Origin: Bacilli bacterium
GTDB lineage: Bacteria > Bacillota_I > Bacilli_A > RFN20 > CAG-826
Length of the DNA stretch: 64,000 bases
Assembly: GCA_017468925.1 (NCBI GenBank)
Contig: JAFUHI010000009.1
Span: 338,162 to 402,161 of the forward strand
Direction: 5' to 3'
Position 1 is the stretch's first letter. Every line of letters begins with the position of its first letter. The notes under the pieces were generated by a model that searched no databases, was not told the origin of the DNA, and saw only the letters and a program-made list of their open reading frames with translations. Below are positions 41,678 to 51,059 of the stretch, in pieces. The translations under genes were made by a program, and so were the position numbers.

Positions 41678-42424
41678 ATGGCATTAGTCAGTATTATTAC
41701 ACCTGCTTATAATTGTAAAAACACTATTAAGGGAACATACGATAGTGTTCTTTCTCAAACATTTAAAGACTGGGAATGGATAATAGTGGACGACTGCTCT
41801 AAGGACGATTCTTTTTCTTTTATTAAAGAATTAGCAAAAAGCGAGCCGAGAATAATTGTTCTACAGACATCAAAGAATGGTGGTTCCGCTGTTGCTAGAA
41901 ATATAGCGTTAAAACACGCTAGCGATAGATATATCACATTCTTAGATTCTGATGATTTTCTTGATCCAAATTATTTAGAATGCCAATTAGATTTTATCAA
42001 AGATAATGGTCCTCTTATTTCAGCGGGATATAGAAGACAAGCAGAACATACATGCACCGATTTCTTTGTTCCTGATGAAACTGATTATAAAGAAGCATTA
42101 AAAGGTAATCCTTTATCTTGTTTAACCACTATGTATGATAGAGAAGTTATTGGTGATGTTTTCTTTGACGAAACATATGATAGACACGAAGACTATATTT
42201 TATGGTTACCTATCCTTAAAAGAGGAATTGTTGCCAAAGGCAATCATAAAGTATTGGCGACTTATGTTATTCATTCAAATAGCAAAAACTCAAACAAATC
42301 CAAATTAGTTAAATCTATGTATCGTGTTTACCTTGATTCACAAAGATTTAATTGGCTTATGAGTTGGATTTATGTTTTTAGATATGCCTTATATAGCAGG
42401 AAAAAATATAAAAATGTTATGTAA
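41678..42424 (+). CDS. Glycosyltransferase family 2 (cassette copy)
   Basis: 248 residues from the ATG at 41678; earlier in-frame codons fall inside the direct repeat and are not typical of the family. SIITPAYNCKNTIKGT opens the GT-A fold, DDCSKDD (38-44) and DSDD (90-93) are the donor and metal motifs and YDRHEDYILWLPIL carries the ED acid motif. The tail is basic and may touch the membrane. Its closest neighbours are not polysaccharide genes: it lies with a predicted nuclease between direct repeats, so it may be a moved piece of the cluster at 25-36 kb or a decoration gene. Confidence 0.85.
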   Translation: MALVSIITPAYNCKNTIKGTYDSVLSQTFKDWEWIIVDDCSKDDSFSFIKELAKSEPRIIVLQTSKNGGSAVARNIALKHASDRYITFLDSDDFLDPNYLECQLDFIKDNGPLISAGYRRQAEHTCTDFFVPDETDYKEALKGNPLSCLTTMYDREVIGDVFFDETYDRHEDYILWLPILKRGIVAKGNHKVLATYVIHSNSKNSNKSKLVKSMYRVYLDSQRFNWLMSWIYVFRYALYSRKKYKNVM

Positions 42425-42465
42425 AAATATTTTAATGAATAAGTCGAAGAAATAGTACAGTTTAT

Positions 42466-43512
42466 ATGAGTGAGAGTAATTTAGAAAAAATATTAGCATT
42501 CCACGAGTTGGTAATGGGTAAAAGCGATGAATACAAAAAAGAAAAAGCCAAAGATTTTAACATTGATTTTGAAGAATATAAAAGACGAATAAAAGGTAAA
42601 GAAAAAGAAGCTGAATTTTTGATAATTATGCGCTCACTTAGAAGTGTGTCACATTTAGTTGCTTATGATGAAAGCTTGTCCAAAATAACAAATGAATTTA
42701 CATCAGATTATGAAATTACCTTTAGAGATAACTACAAAATTTTGCTTGAGATAAAATCATCTCACGAATTATCAAAAAGAATTATTTCTGGAGGGAATTT
42801 TGAAAAACGCCTCGATTTTGCTAAAAGCAAAAATATGCCATTAAGATTTGCCGTTTGCTTGGGTGGACATTGGGGTGTTTATACGTCTGATTATCTTAAA
42901 TCCAAGAACTTTGTGTTGGATTATTCAGACACAATGAACGAAGATAATCTAAAAAAATCTTGGCTTCAGAGCGAGTTTGGAACATGTTCATATGCATTTT
43001 TTAATAAAATTGAAATTATTAGCATTTATGAAAAAAACACCAAAAAAGGTTTGGGGATTTTCTTTGAAGATTATGGAGAATTAATCGAATATCGAATTCT
43101 TCAAGATGGTAAAGAGGTATTTAAATGTAACAAGAACAATTCAACGAATTTGTTTGTTTCAATGTGTGTTGAAGCCATTCAAGATGAATTATCGAAAGAC
43201 AATCATTATGTATATAAAAATGGAAATAAAACAAAAATAATAGAATTTAATACTAGAAAGCCATTATTAATACCAGAATACCGTTTTATATTATCGAGAA
43301 TAAACCATTTATCTTTTGGACATGATAGCAGAGATGATGATCTATTTTTTGTGGCAAAATCTTCACAAGAAGAATTTAATAATTATTCCGTTTCCTATAT
43401 AAGATTTGCGCTTTCAACACTCGTTGACAAAGGGCTAAAGGTTTTTGTTGAGAGGGACGGACTCTTATATAAATTTTCGCAATTTTCAAAAACGTTTTGG
43501 AATGTAAAATAA
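42466..43512 (+). CDS. Predicted PD-(D/E)XK-type nuclease
   Basis: 348 residues with no close relative that I recognise. Residues 80-99 read SDYEITFRDNYKILLEIKSS: Asp81 followed 14 residues later by Glu95-Ile-Lys97 is the D...E-x-K pattern of PD-(D/E)XK nucleases, in the usual strand-turn-strand setting. An N-terminal helical part (1-65) and a C-terminal part with a winged-helix-like end (ISYIRFALSTLVDKGLKVFV-like) surround the core. It may be a restriction-like or defence nuclease. No methyltransferase lies nearby. It follows the GT2 gene by 41 bases and ends at the edge of the right repeat. Confidence 0.6.
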   Translation: MSESNLEKILAFHELVMGKSDEYKKEKAKDFNIDFEEYKRRIKGKEKEAEFLIIMRSLRSVSHLVAYDESLSKITNEFTSDYEITFRDNYKILLEIKSSHELSKRIISGGNFEKRLDFAKSKNMPLRFAVCLGGHWGVYTSDYLKSKNFVLDYSDTMNEDNLKKSWLQSEFGTCSYAFFNKIEIISIYEKNTKKGLGIFFEDYGELIEYRILQDGKEVFKCNKNNSTNLFVSMCVEAIQDELSKDNHYVYKNGNKTKIIEFNTRKPLLIPEYRFILSRINHLSFGHDSRDDDLFFVAKSSQEEFNNYSVSYIRFALSTLVDKGLKVFVERDGLLYKFSQFSKTFWNVK

Positions 43513-43542
43513 CGCTTTAAAAACATTCGTTTCATTAAAGAA

Positions 43543-43635
43543 TTATATATCACATAATTTTTCTGAGATATAAAAACAGATGTTGTTTTCATATGGGAGT
43601 TTCTTATTAAAGATAACCTTATTCTTATGATGCAT
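43543..43635 (-). pseudogene. Truncated second copy of the 77-residue gene
   Basis: A 30-residue frame (start 43635) reads MHHKNKVIFNKKLPYENNIC, matching MHNKDKVILDKKLPYEYNIC of the 41303-41536 gene, and stops at TAA just after LCDI where the full copy continues LCDKGVID. It is the coding part of the right direct repeat. Confidence 0.75.
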
Positions 43636-43670
43636 ATTGGCTTATGTGTTTATAAAGTCATCAAAAAGAG
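43551..43670. repeat. Right copy of the direct repeat
   Basis: Same orientation as 41452-41581, with an 11-base gap relative to it near 43637. Between here and 43884 there is only a 44-codon frame (43630-43764) that looks like a gene tail; nothing else is recognised. Confidence 0.72.
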
Positions 43671-43884
43671 AGAAGAAATTGGAGTTTTAAAACTGTCGGA
43701 TGAAGATAGAAATATTAACAGCTTAAAATGGAACAGTGATCGAATGATTATTAATTTCAAATAATCGAAGATAAAGAATCCCAAATAATACAAACAATTG
43801 AACAATGAGCTTTGTTTTATCTTAGCGTGTTGCCATATTGATTTATCAATAAGGTTGGCTAAAATATAGCCGAGGTTAATTATT

Positions 43885-44940
43885 ATGCATGTTATAGCAA
43901 TCATTGGATGCGGAAGAATCGCAAATTTTGCTCATCTTCCCGCATTATCAAAACAAGATGATGTAAGGATAAAGTACGCCTGTGACATCATTTTAGAAAA
44001 AGCGGAAAAAGCCAAGAAAGATTTCCCGAAGATAGAGAACGTTATAGAGGATTATCATATCGCTTTAAACGATTCACAAGTCGAAGCGGTTTTCGTTTTG
44101 GTCCCTAATTTCGAGCATGACCGCATTTCCATCGATGCTTTAAGGGCGGGGAAACACGTATTGTGTGAAAAGCCAATCGCGGTGAATTACGCCAAAGCAA
44201 AGAAGATGGAAGAAGAGGCTAAGAAGGCGAATAAGATATTGAATATCGGTGTCTGCAATAGGTATAGCGCTCCAGTAGCCACTTTAGCAAAATACAATAA
44301 ACAGGGGAGATTTGGCAGGGTTTTCCATGTCGATTGCTCTTTTTCTTGCTGCCGTTCTATCCCTGGATTAGGCGGCCCATTCACCGATTCATCTAAATCA
44401 GGAGGAGGTGTCCTTATCGACTGGGGTGTTCACTTCCTCGACTTGATTCTCTATGTTCTTGGAGGAGCGAAAATAGAAACCGTATCCGCTGACACATATA
44501 GTGAGCTTGCCAAAGACATGAAATCATACAAATATTGGGATATGTGGGCCAAAGACACATCGGATATAGAAAATGGTGTCAATGACGTGGAGGAACTTAT
44601 ATCAGGTTATGTCAGGACCGATAAAGCATCCATATCTTTAAAAGGCGCCTGGGCGCAAAATGTCTGCGCGGATGATATGTATATCGATTTCCACGGGACC
44701 AAAGGTGGGGCAAGGCTCAAATACGGAGGCCAATTCACTTTCTTTAATGGGGAGACTCTAGAAGAAACACCATCCAACATTGAGATACCAAATATGTATG
44801 AAGTCGAGCAAAGATCGTTCTTTGATTCGATTGATACTGGTATCCCAGATAAAGGATACATAAGCAATGTTATTGAGGTCGCTAAATTAATGGATGAATT
44901 ATACGCTTCCGCCAAAATACATAAGGAGTTATCTATATGA
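43885..44940 (+). CDS. Gfo/Idh/MocA-family oxidoreductase
   Basis: 351 residues. AIIGCGRIANFAHLPAL is the N-terminal dinucleotide fold, followed by AGKHVLCEKPIAVN with the conserved EKP Lys that sits in the active site, and a C-terminal alpha/beta substrate domain with GGGVLIDWGVHFLDLI. These enzymes oxidise or reduce sugars and inositols with NAD(P). Its end overlaps the next gene by four bases (ATGA). The pair opens the carbohydrate-utilisation locus; substrate unknown. Confidence 0.9.
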   Translation: MHVIAIIGCGRIANFAHLPALSKQDDVRIKYACDIILEKAEKAKKDFPKIENVIEDYHIALNDSQVEAVFVLVPNFEHDRISIDALRAGKHVLCEKPIAVNYAKAKKMEEEAKKANKILNIGVCNRYSAPVATLAKYNKQGRFGRVFHVDCSFSCCRSIPGLGGPFTDSSKSGGGVLIDWGVHFLDLILYVLGGAKIETVSADTYSELAKDMKSYKYWDMWAKDTSDIENGVNDVEELISGYVRTDKASISLKGAWAQNVCADDMYIDFHGTKGGARLKYGGQFTFFNGETLEETPSNIEIPNMYEVEQRSFFDSIDTGIPDKGYISNVIEVAKLMDELYASAKIHKELSI

Positions 44941-45770
44941 AAAAGATAGGATTTATAGATCATTATTTGAATGAATGGCACGCTTTAAACTACCCAGAGA
45001 TGATTGAAAGAGCGAAGCAAGGGATGGATGAAGATTTCATCGTTGCCTACGCTTATGCCGAAAAGGATTTCGGTGACCTCACAACAGACAAATTCTGTGA
45101 GATGATGAACGTTGAAAAATGCTCATCAATCGAAGAGATATGTGAGAAAAGCGATTGCCTAATCATCTTCAGCCCCGATAATCCCGAAAGGAAATTGGAT
45201 TTGGCTAGGCAAGTTCTTCCATATGGAAAACCCACCTTCATCGATAAGACATTCGCCGCATCGTTAGAAGAAGCTAAAGAGATATATTCTATCGCGGAGA
45301 AATATCACACCCCGATGTTCTCGTCTTCATCTTTGAGATTCGCCCCAGAGATAAAAGAATATCCCGATGTGGATTCTTTGCTAATAATCGCCCCGGCATT
45401 GCATCCAGTGGACTATTGGGTCCATCCTTTAGAGATGCTTGTCACTAAAATGGGAGTGGGGGCTAAAAAGGCAAAACTCAGCAAAAGCGGGAACATATTA
45501 ACTTTATTCCTTAAATATGAGAATGAGAAAAACGCTTTAGTCGTTATGAAAGATATGGGCCCTGCTGAAGGATATTTCATCAGTGGTAACGGCACCACAC
45601 ACCAAACCATGGTGAAATTAGAAAAACCATTCTTTGACTATGAGATGAAAGACATTCTCCGTTTCTTCTTGGATGGGAAACCATCATTCCCAAAAGAGGA
45701 AACATTAGAGGTGATGAAGATAAGGGACTTCGCTTTGAAAGAAATATTTGATGAGTGGGTCGAGATCTAA
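44937..45770 (+). CDS. Short Gfo/Idh/MocA-like protein
   Basis: 277 residues, shorter than the usual 330-400. The first part is Rossmann-like but the glycine loop is degenerate (IGFIDHYLNEWH instead of GxGxxG), while GKPTFIDKTFAASLEEAKEI keeps the position and Lys of the EKP motif and SSSSLRFAPE matches the family. It overlaps the preceding oxidoreductase (ATGA). It may be a subunit or a catalytically altered partner. A loss of cofactor binding is suggested by the glycine loop, not shown. Confidence 0.78.
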   Translation: MKKIGFIDHYLNEWHALNYPEMIERAKQGMDEDFIVAYAYAEKDFGDLTTDKFCEMMNVEKCSSIEEICEKSDCLIIFSPDNPERKLDLARQVLPYGKPTFIDKTFAASLEEAKEIYSIAEKYHTPMFSSSSLRFAPEIKEYPDVDSLLIIAPALHPVDYWVHPLEMLVTKMGVGAKKAKLSKSGNILTLFLKYENEKNALVVMKDMGPAEGYFISGNGTTHQTMVKLEKPFFDYEMKDILRFFLDGKPSFPKEETLEVMKIRDFALKEIFDEWVEI

Positions 45771-45879
45771 TTTTTCAATCATTGATATAATTCTTAAAAT
45801 ATATTTTAACCGTCGAAACAATACTTGTTTTTAATATTAATATATTTAGAAAAAATCTAGGTTTTATCGGAAAAATCTT

Positions 45880-45908
45880 TTGAAACAAGACTTTTTTTGC
45901 TTTAAGAT
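45880..45908 (+). promoter_or_regulatory. Promoter of the 45932 surface protein gene
   Basis: TTGAAA (45880-45885), a 17-base spacer and TAAGAT (45903-45908), followed by GGAGGA before the ATG. Confidence 0.55.
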
Positions 45909-45931
45909 AAAACTAGTATGGAGGATATATT

Positions 45932-47407
45932 ATGAACGCAAAGAAAATAGGTTTTGTTTCGATAATTTCTTTTGCAACATTAGCGATAGCGGTGTTGATA
46001 TCCACTTCCAAAGAAAATGCACTTTCGTTGCGGGCTGAAGAATGTACTCATTCCAATGTCGAGCATTATGAAGCAACCCCAAATCATATAGAGCATTGGG
46101 CTTGTTGCGAATGCCATCATGCCTGGGCTGATGAAGGAAAAACCATAGAAGTGAGTGAAAACACCACGACTGATAGAGATATTTTAGACACCGATAATTA
46201 TTACCACGCAGCATATCAGATGGCAGATGATAATTGGGAATGGTCGGGCGCGATGAATGCTGTATACGATTCGACGTTCTCCTTCCTCCAAAAGGCTTCT
46301 TTGCCTTCAAGCAAACTATGCTTCATTGAGACAAATTCCACCGACACAACAATCGATGCGGATAAAATCGCCGCAGTCAAAATAACAAACAACACAGATG
46401 TGACGCTAAAAGTCACCCCATCATCAAGAGAATGGAATCCTTATCCAAACTATGTTTTCAATTTACCGGCTGGTGAAAGTGCGATTGCTTCTATCCCGGC
46501 AGCAGCTTGGAATGATAATACTGGAGGCAGGGCATTGACTGGCTTCGCACTCCGTTTAGATCCGGTCGGTTCATCAACATTTATCGGTGATGTGCTTGTT
46601 ACCACTCCAAGATTTGGATTGAATTATTACAATACTTCCTACAATTATGTTTCGGATTGGGTGTGGGATGGACCAATGGGTGTTAGCCTAGAAACATCTG
46701 AGGCCTACCAACTTGCTCATTATGAAGGGGTGGTGGAAGGTTTTGTCCAAACAAACGCTAAGGATATAACAGTTCCAGATGGTCATGCCTATAAAGTGAC
46801 AGTGATAAACAACACCGATGCGATTCTTGACACATACGTTAGAGATAGAGAATGGTCGACCAATTACAACCATTACACGATTGATGTAGGCGAAAAGAAG
46901 ATAATAACCATCACTTCATCCGCCATAAATCACGCTGGATCCAGCGGATTCACCGGCTTCTCGATCAGATTTGGCGCAACTTCGATCACAGGAGACATTT
47001 TGGTGTCAGCCCCAGTTGATGAATATTACACAAGATTTGAATCCAGTGTTTCATCAGAGGAAAAATTCATCGAAAATATCGGTTTTGCCTATGAAATTGA
47101 TGCGACAGGAACTACATCTTACCCAAATATCTATTTTAGAGGCAGAGAATATCTTGACCCATCGCTATATCAAGGAATCATGATTTATTTCTACAACTCT
47201 GGAAATAGCTCTAGCTGCGCTGCTTGGAGCGAAGACTGGAATGACCATGGCAACGGATTGGGAACATTGACGCCAAACACCTGGGTTTCGGCAATGATCA
47301 CTGTTGATACATGGAATGGAGATAACAATTCCAAGGATGTTGGCATATATGACGCTAATATAGGAGGCAAACTCCTCATCTCTTTAGGCGAGCCGGTTCT
47401 TTTGTGA
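45932..47407 (+). CDS. Secreted protein with two tandem beta-sandwich repeats
   Basis: 491 residues. A signal peptide (1-34: KKIGFVSIISFATLAIAVLI) is followed by a Cys/His cluster, CTHSNVEHYEATPNHIEHWA and CCECHHAWADE, resembling small zinc-binding motifs seen in Bacillota surface proteins. Then come two copies of a domain: VKITNNTDVTLKV...GFALRL...FIGDVLVTTP (about 130-225) and VTVINNTDAILDT...GFSIRF...ITGDILVSAP (about 280-360), and a third, less similar beta domain. No anchor is seen at the C-terminus, so it may be released or held by the repeats. Carbohydrate binding is plausible given the locus. GGAGGA precedes the ATG. Confidence 0.7.
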   Translation: MNAKKIGFVSIISFATLAIAVLISTSKENALSLRAEECTHSNVEHYEATPNHIEHWACCECHHAWADEGKTIEVSENTTTDRDILDTDNYYHAAYQMADDNWEWSGAMNAVYDSTFSFLQKASLPSSKLCFIETNSTDTTIDADKIAAVKITNNTDVTLKVTPSSREWNPYPNYVFNLPAGESAIASIPAAAWNDNTGGRALTGFALRLDPVGSSTFIGDVLVTTPRFGLNYYNTSYNYVSDWVWDGPMGVSLETSEAYQLAHYEGVVEGFVQTNAKDITVPDGHAYKVTVINNTDAILDTYVRDREWSTNYNHYTIDVGEKKIITITSSAINHAGSSGFTGFSIRFGATSITGDILVSAPVDEYYTRFESSVSSEEKFIENIGFAYEIDATGTTSYPNIYFRGREYLDPSLYQGIMIYFYNSGNSSSCAAWSEDWNDHGNGLGTLTPNTWVSAMITVDTWNGDNNSKDVGIYDANIGGKLLISLGEPVLL

Positions 47408-47423
47408 GCCGATAATGATTCTG

Positions 47424-47448
47424 AACCAGGGCATGCCCCTGGTTTTTA
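47424..47448 (+). terminator. Terminator after the 45932 gene
   Basis: ACCAGGG/CCCTGGT (47425-47431 with 47437-47443), then T5. It separates the surface protein from the transporter operon. Confidence 0.88.
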
Positions 47449-47577
47449 TTAATGTTAATTATTGTCGCAACAAAGAAATATAATGCATAGCATTATTTAT
47501 TTATATCAATCATTGAACTAATTTCGTTGAATAACTTGTTTTTATTTTTAAATAAAATACCATATATTTAGGTTAGT

Positions 47578-48534
47578 ATGGAAGCAAGGGAAAGAGCTGG
47601 TAAGCCATTTTCTTTGAAAGGGCTATATCGCAATCACAAAAAAGCCATCGATAAAAATGTTTTTGTCGTATCTTTTATGTTTTTGCCAATCATTTTGTTC
47701 CTGATTTTCTATGTCTATGTCAATTTGGATTCATTCGTGATGGCCTTTAGAGCGGTTGGGACATTAGAAGATGGGACCATTGGAGAATATTGGACTCTTA
47801 ATAATTTTGTTAACCTCGCTAACATCCTCAAGGGAGGCGAGGATGGTCTTGGCATCCTGACTGAAGCTATACTCAACACTTTGTTGTTCAATGTGGTCAA
47901 TCTCTTCTTAATCCTTCCCACAACCACGCTCATATGCTATTTCCTCTACAAGAAAATCGCTGGATATAAATTTTTCAGAGCCGTCTATTATCTCCCTTGC
48001 ATCATCACTAGCAGTGCGTTGGTGATGCTATTCAAACTCGCTTTGCAAGATGGAGGCCCGCTAGATGTTCTTTTTAGAAAGATGGGTTACTTTTATCCAT
48101 TGTCTCGTAGTCCTAGTGCTTTGATAACGATCCTTGTATATCATTTTTTGTTCAGTTTGGGCGGGAATATGATTGTTATATCCGGCGCCATGCGCTCAAT
48201 CAATTCCGAGATGCTTGAGTCGGCTGAGATAGATGGATGCAACTGGTTCCAGGAATTTATTTATATCATATTGCCTTCGATTTGGCCGACTATTTCAACT
48301 ATTTTGATTTTATCGGCCGCTGGATTCTTGGGAGCAACCGGTCCAATATTAGCCTTTACAGAGGGCGATAAAGGTACAATGACTTTATCTTTCTATACAT
48401 TTGCTTTGGTATCAGGTAAAGGTGCGCCGACAGATTATTATCTGGCATCGGCTATCGGCTTATGCATGTCGGCTATATCGTTCCCGCTGGCATTAGTTGT
48501 TAAAAAGGTGGTTTATGGCAAAGAAGGGGCTTAA
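47578..48534 (+). CDS. ABC sugar transporter permease 1 (CUT1 type)
   Basis: 318 residues with six membrane helices (first about 22-48). The EAA loop ESAEIDGCNWFQEFIYIILP, about 80 residues from the end, marks a binding-protein-dependent permease. Homologous to MalF/UgpA-like subunits that form a heterodimer with the next gene. The next gene begins 20 bases before its end, indicating coupled translation. The ribosome site is weak. Confidence 0.93.
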   Translation: MEARERAGKPFSLKGLYRNHKKAIDKNVFVVSFMFLPIILFLIFYVYVNLDSFVMAFRAVGTLEDGTIGEYWTLNNFVNLANILKGGEDGLGILTEAILNTLLFNVVNLFLILPTTTLICYFLYKKIAGYKFFRAVYYLPCIITSSALVMLFKLALQDGGPLDVLFRKMGYFYPLSRSPSALITILVYHFLFSLGGNMIVISGAMRSINSEMLESAEIDGCNWFQEFIYIILPSIWPTISTILILSAAGFLGATGPILAFTEGDKGTMTLSFYTFALVSGKGAPTDYYLASAIGLCMSAISFPLALVVKKVVYGKEGA

Positions 48535-49432
48535 TGGGAAATTAGTGGGCTTTAACGGCCGCAAGAAGTCGAAGAGCGAAAAAGTTGTCTTTGGCATCGC
48601 CTTCATTCTTTTTGCCGCCTACGCCGCCTTCATTCTCTTCTTCTTTGTCTTTGCTTTTCTATGCGCATTAAGACCGGATGGGACATCTTTTGAAAATGAA
48701 AGATTCCTCCATAGCAATCTGTTTTCTTGGCCATCCAACGCCTCGTTTAATTCTTTCTTGAACTCATTTGACACCATCGCCCAAATCAACGACCACGATA
48801 CATTCCTTTCCATCACTTGGAATTCGATTTGGAGGACGACGACATATGTTTTCCTTTCAATCCTCACCAGCTCCATGGTTTGTTATATTATCGTGTTCTA
48901 TCGCTCGAAATTCACAAAATTCATCTATAATCTTGGCATTTTGGTGTCCATTTTGCCTTTGTATGGTGGGACTGCGGCGACCATAAGACTCTATAACCAA
49001 CTACATTTCATCAATAATCCTCTTGCTTTGATAACATCCATCGGGCTCTATGGCGGATATTTCTTTTACATGCATTCGTTTTACAGGACTTTGTCTTGGC
49101 AATATGCGGAAGCCGCTTTTATCGACGGGGCTAGCCATTACCGTGTGTTTTTCCAGATAATGTTCCCGATGGTCTTGCCTAGCGCATCCGCTTTATTCGT
49201 CATGAGTTTTATCGCCTCGTGGAACGATTATGAATCAACGATTTTATATATGCCAAAATTCCCGAATTTGGCTTATGCGGTATACGCGATGGAATCGATC
49301 GCCACGTATAATAGCGCGATTCCAGCTTATTTAGCAGGCGTGTTGGTCACGCTTGTGCCGATACTTGTTTTGTTTTTGATTTTCCAAAACTCAATAATGG
49401 AAAAAGTCCATTTAGGTGGACTCAAAGGATAA
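48515..49432 (+). CDS. ABC sugar transporter permease 2 (CUT1 type)
   Basis: 305 residues from the ATG at 48515 (AAAAGGTGG just upstream); a TTG at 48497 is less likely. Six helices and the EAA loop EAAFIDGASHYRVFFQIMFP identify a MalG/UgpE-like subunit. It overlaps permease 1 by 20 bases and is followed after 12 bases by the binding protein. Confidence 0.93.
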   Translation: MAKKGLNGKLVGFNGRKKSKSEKVVFGIAFILFAAYAAFILFFFVFAFLCALRPDGTSFENERFLHSNLFSWPSNASFNSFLNSFDTIAQINDHDTFLSITWNSIWRTTTYVFLSILTSSMVCYIIVFYRSKFTKFIYNLGILVSILPLYGGTAATIRLYNQLHFINNPLALITSIGLYGGYFFYMHSFYRTLSWQYAEAAFIDGASHYRVFFQIMFPMVLPSASALFVMSFIASWNDYESTILYMPKFPNLAYAVYAMESIATYNSAIPAYLAGVLVTLVPILVLFLIFQNSIMEKVHLGGLKG

Positions 49433-49444
49433 AGGAGAGAAACT

Positions 49445-51058
49445 ATGAAAAAGATGAACCTAGCGCTGTTTGCAAGCCTAATCGCAATCCCTGCTTTGGC
49501 TGGATGCGGATCAAATGATGACCCAAACGCCATCAAAATCGCATGCGTTAAACTTGGATATGGCACCGAATGGCTTACCGCCTTAACCAAAAGATACACT
49601 GAAAAAACAGGCGTAACCTTCTCAATCCAACCAATGATTGGTCAAGCGGGAAACAATGGGCTAGACGATGAACTCAGAGCCTTAAGCGGAAGCTACGATC
49701 TATATGGACTTCGCCCAAATAGCTTTTATTTCCTTCTATATTCCGGAGCGGTGAACGCGAAAGGGAAAAGATATGAGACCGCTTTTGAGCCACTAGACGA
49801 TATCTATACCGCCGAATATTCTGGTGAAAATGGCAACAACACCATGGAAAAGAAGATGGATGAGTCATTTAAGAATTATGCGAATGTGAACGGCCATTAT
49901 TATGCCGTCCCTTGGGCCAACGGTTTTGTCACAATTATGAGAAATCTTGATATTTGGCAGAAACTCGGCTTCTCAAAAGAAGAATACCCGCGCACAACTG
50001 ACGAATTATTCGAGATGATGGATGAAATGAATAAGAAAATCGCCTCTGATAAGACAACGTTTAGCGAAGTCGCCCCGATGATATATTGTGAAACCGACGA
50101 ATATTATTCCACTATCTTGGGAAGCTGGTTTGCTCAATATGAAGGTGATGAAGAGATGCAGAAATTCTATGCTGGAAGAAATCCTGACGGCAAAAGAGGG
50201 CCGGATATGTTCACATATGAAGGCATCGCTGAATCGCTGAAGGTCATGAAAAAGATTCTTGAAAAAGACTCTGGCGGCAAATACGTTTATCAAAACGAGA
50301 AATCCAAGAGCCTTTCCTTCACATCAATGCAACAATATTTCTTATTCGGCTCCGCGGCAATGTGCGTTAATGGAACGTGGTTAGAAGTAGAGAATGCCGA
50401 CACGAGGAATCACGAAATCGACAGCATAAAGATCCCGATGGTCAGTTCCATCGTCGATAAACTAGTAGGAGATTATAACGACGAAGAATTAAGAGAGATG
50501 GTTTCGTTTGTGGACGCCCATTATGAAGAAGGCGACAACGAAGGGATGCCAGATTTTTCTGAAGAAGAGGACATCGAAACAGTCAGAGAATCTAGGAATA
50601 CAGGCTCAGTCATGAGAACTGACTACGATCATTTGTTCGTTATTCCATCATGGGCGGATCAAGAAAAGAAGCCGGAGACAAAGAAATTCCTCCAATGGAT
50701 GTATAGCGATGAGGCCTTGCAGCTTTTCTATGACACAATGAAAGGTCACCATTTGCCAGCGACACCATCCACAGGAAGCTATAACCAAGATAACGTCGAA
50801 TTATCCTACTTCAGGAAAAACGCGAACAAATTCTTCGCGGAAGGCAATTACTGCAGATATTTGGTCAACACAGTCAAAGACAAGATATTCTCCGTCGCTG
50901 GAGTTCAATCCAATTTCTCGAACACCATCGCCAAGAAAAAGAACTGCATTAGCTGGCTGGCTGATGGAATGACGGTGGAAAAAGTCATCGAAGAAAACAC
51001 GAACGCGCTGACCAGTAAATGGCAGTCGATCTTAAATAGCATTGGCAAGGAAGATTAA
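49445..51058 (+). CDS. Extracellular solute-binding lipoprotein of the ABC importer
   Basis: 537 residues. Signal peptide with lipobox ALAGC (Cys20 expected to carry lipid). The mature protein has the class I binding-protein pattern, with WANGFVTIMRNLDIWQKLGF, a middle helix region and a C-terminal FLQWMYSDEALQLFYDTM typical of large oligosaccharide-binding proteins. AAGGAG precedes the ATG. It delivers a glycan fragment to permeases 47578 and 48515. Length above 500 suits larger oligosaccharides. It is followed after one base by the next lipoprotein. Confidence 0.9.
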   Translation: MKKMNLALFASLIAIPALAGCGSNDDPNAIKIACVKLGYGTEWLTALTKRYTEKTGVTFSIQPMIGQAGNNGLDDELRALSGSYDLYGLRPNSFYFLLYSGAVNAKGKRYETAFEPLDDIYTAEYSGENGNNTMEKKMDESFKNYANVNGHYYAVPWANGFVTIMRNLDIWQKLGFSKEEYPRTTDELFEMMDEMNKKIASDKTTFSEVAPMIYCETDEYYSTILGSWFAQYEGDEEMQKFYAGRNPDGKRGPDMFTYEGIAESLKVMKKILEKDSGGKYVYQNEKSKSLSFTSMQQYFLFGSAAMCVNGTWLEVENADTRNHEIDSIKIPMVSSIVDKLVGDYNDEELREMVSFVDAHYEEGDNEGMPDFSEEEDIETVRESRNTGSVMRTDYDHLFVIPSWADQEKKPETKKFLQWMYSDEALQLFYDTMKGHHLPATPSTGSYNQDNVELSYFRKNANKFFAEGNYCRYLVNTVKDKIFSVAGVQSNFSNTIAKKKNCISWLADGMTVEKVIEENTNALTSKWQSILNSIGKED

Positions 51059-51059
51059 A

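Noticed and set aside
43650-43904. 84-residue hydrophobic frame on the minus strand
   Set aside because: It crosses the repeat boundary and the start of the oxidoreductase gene, and its hydrophobicity follows from AT richness.
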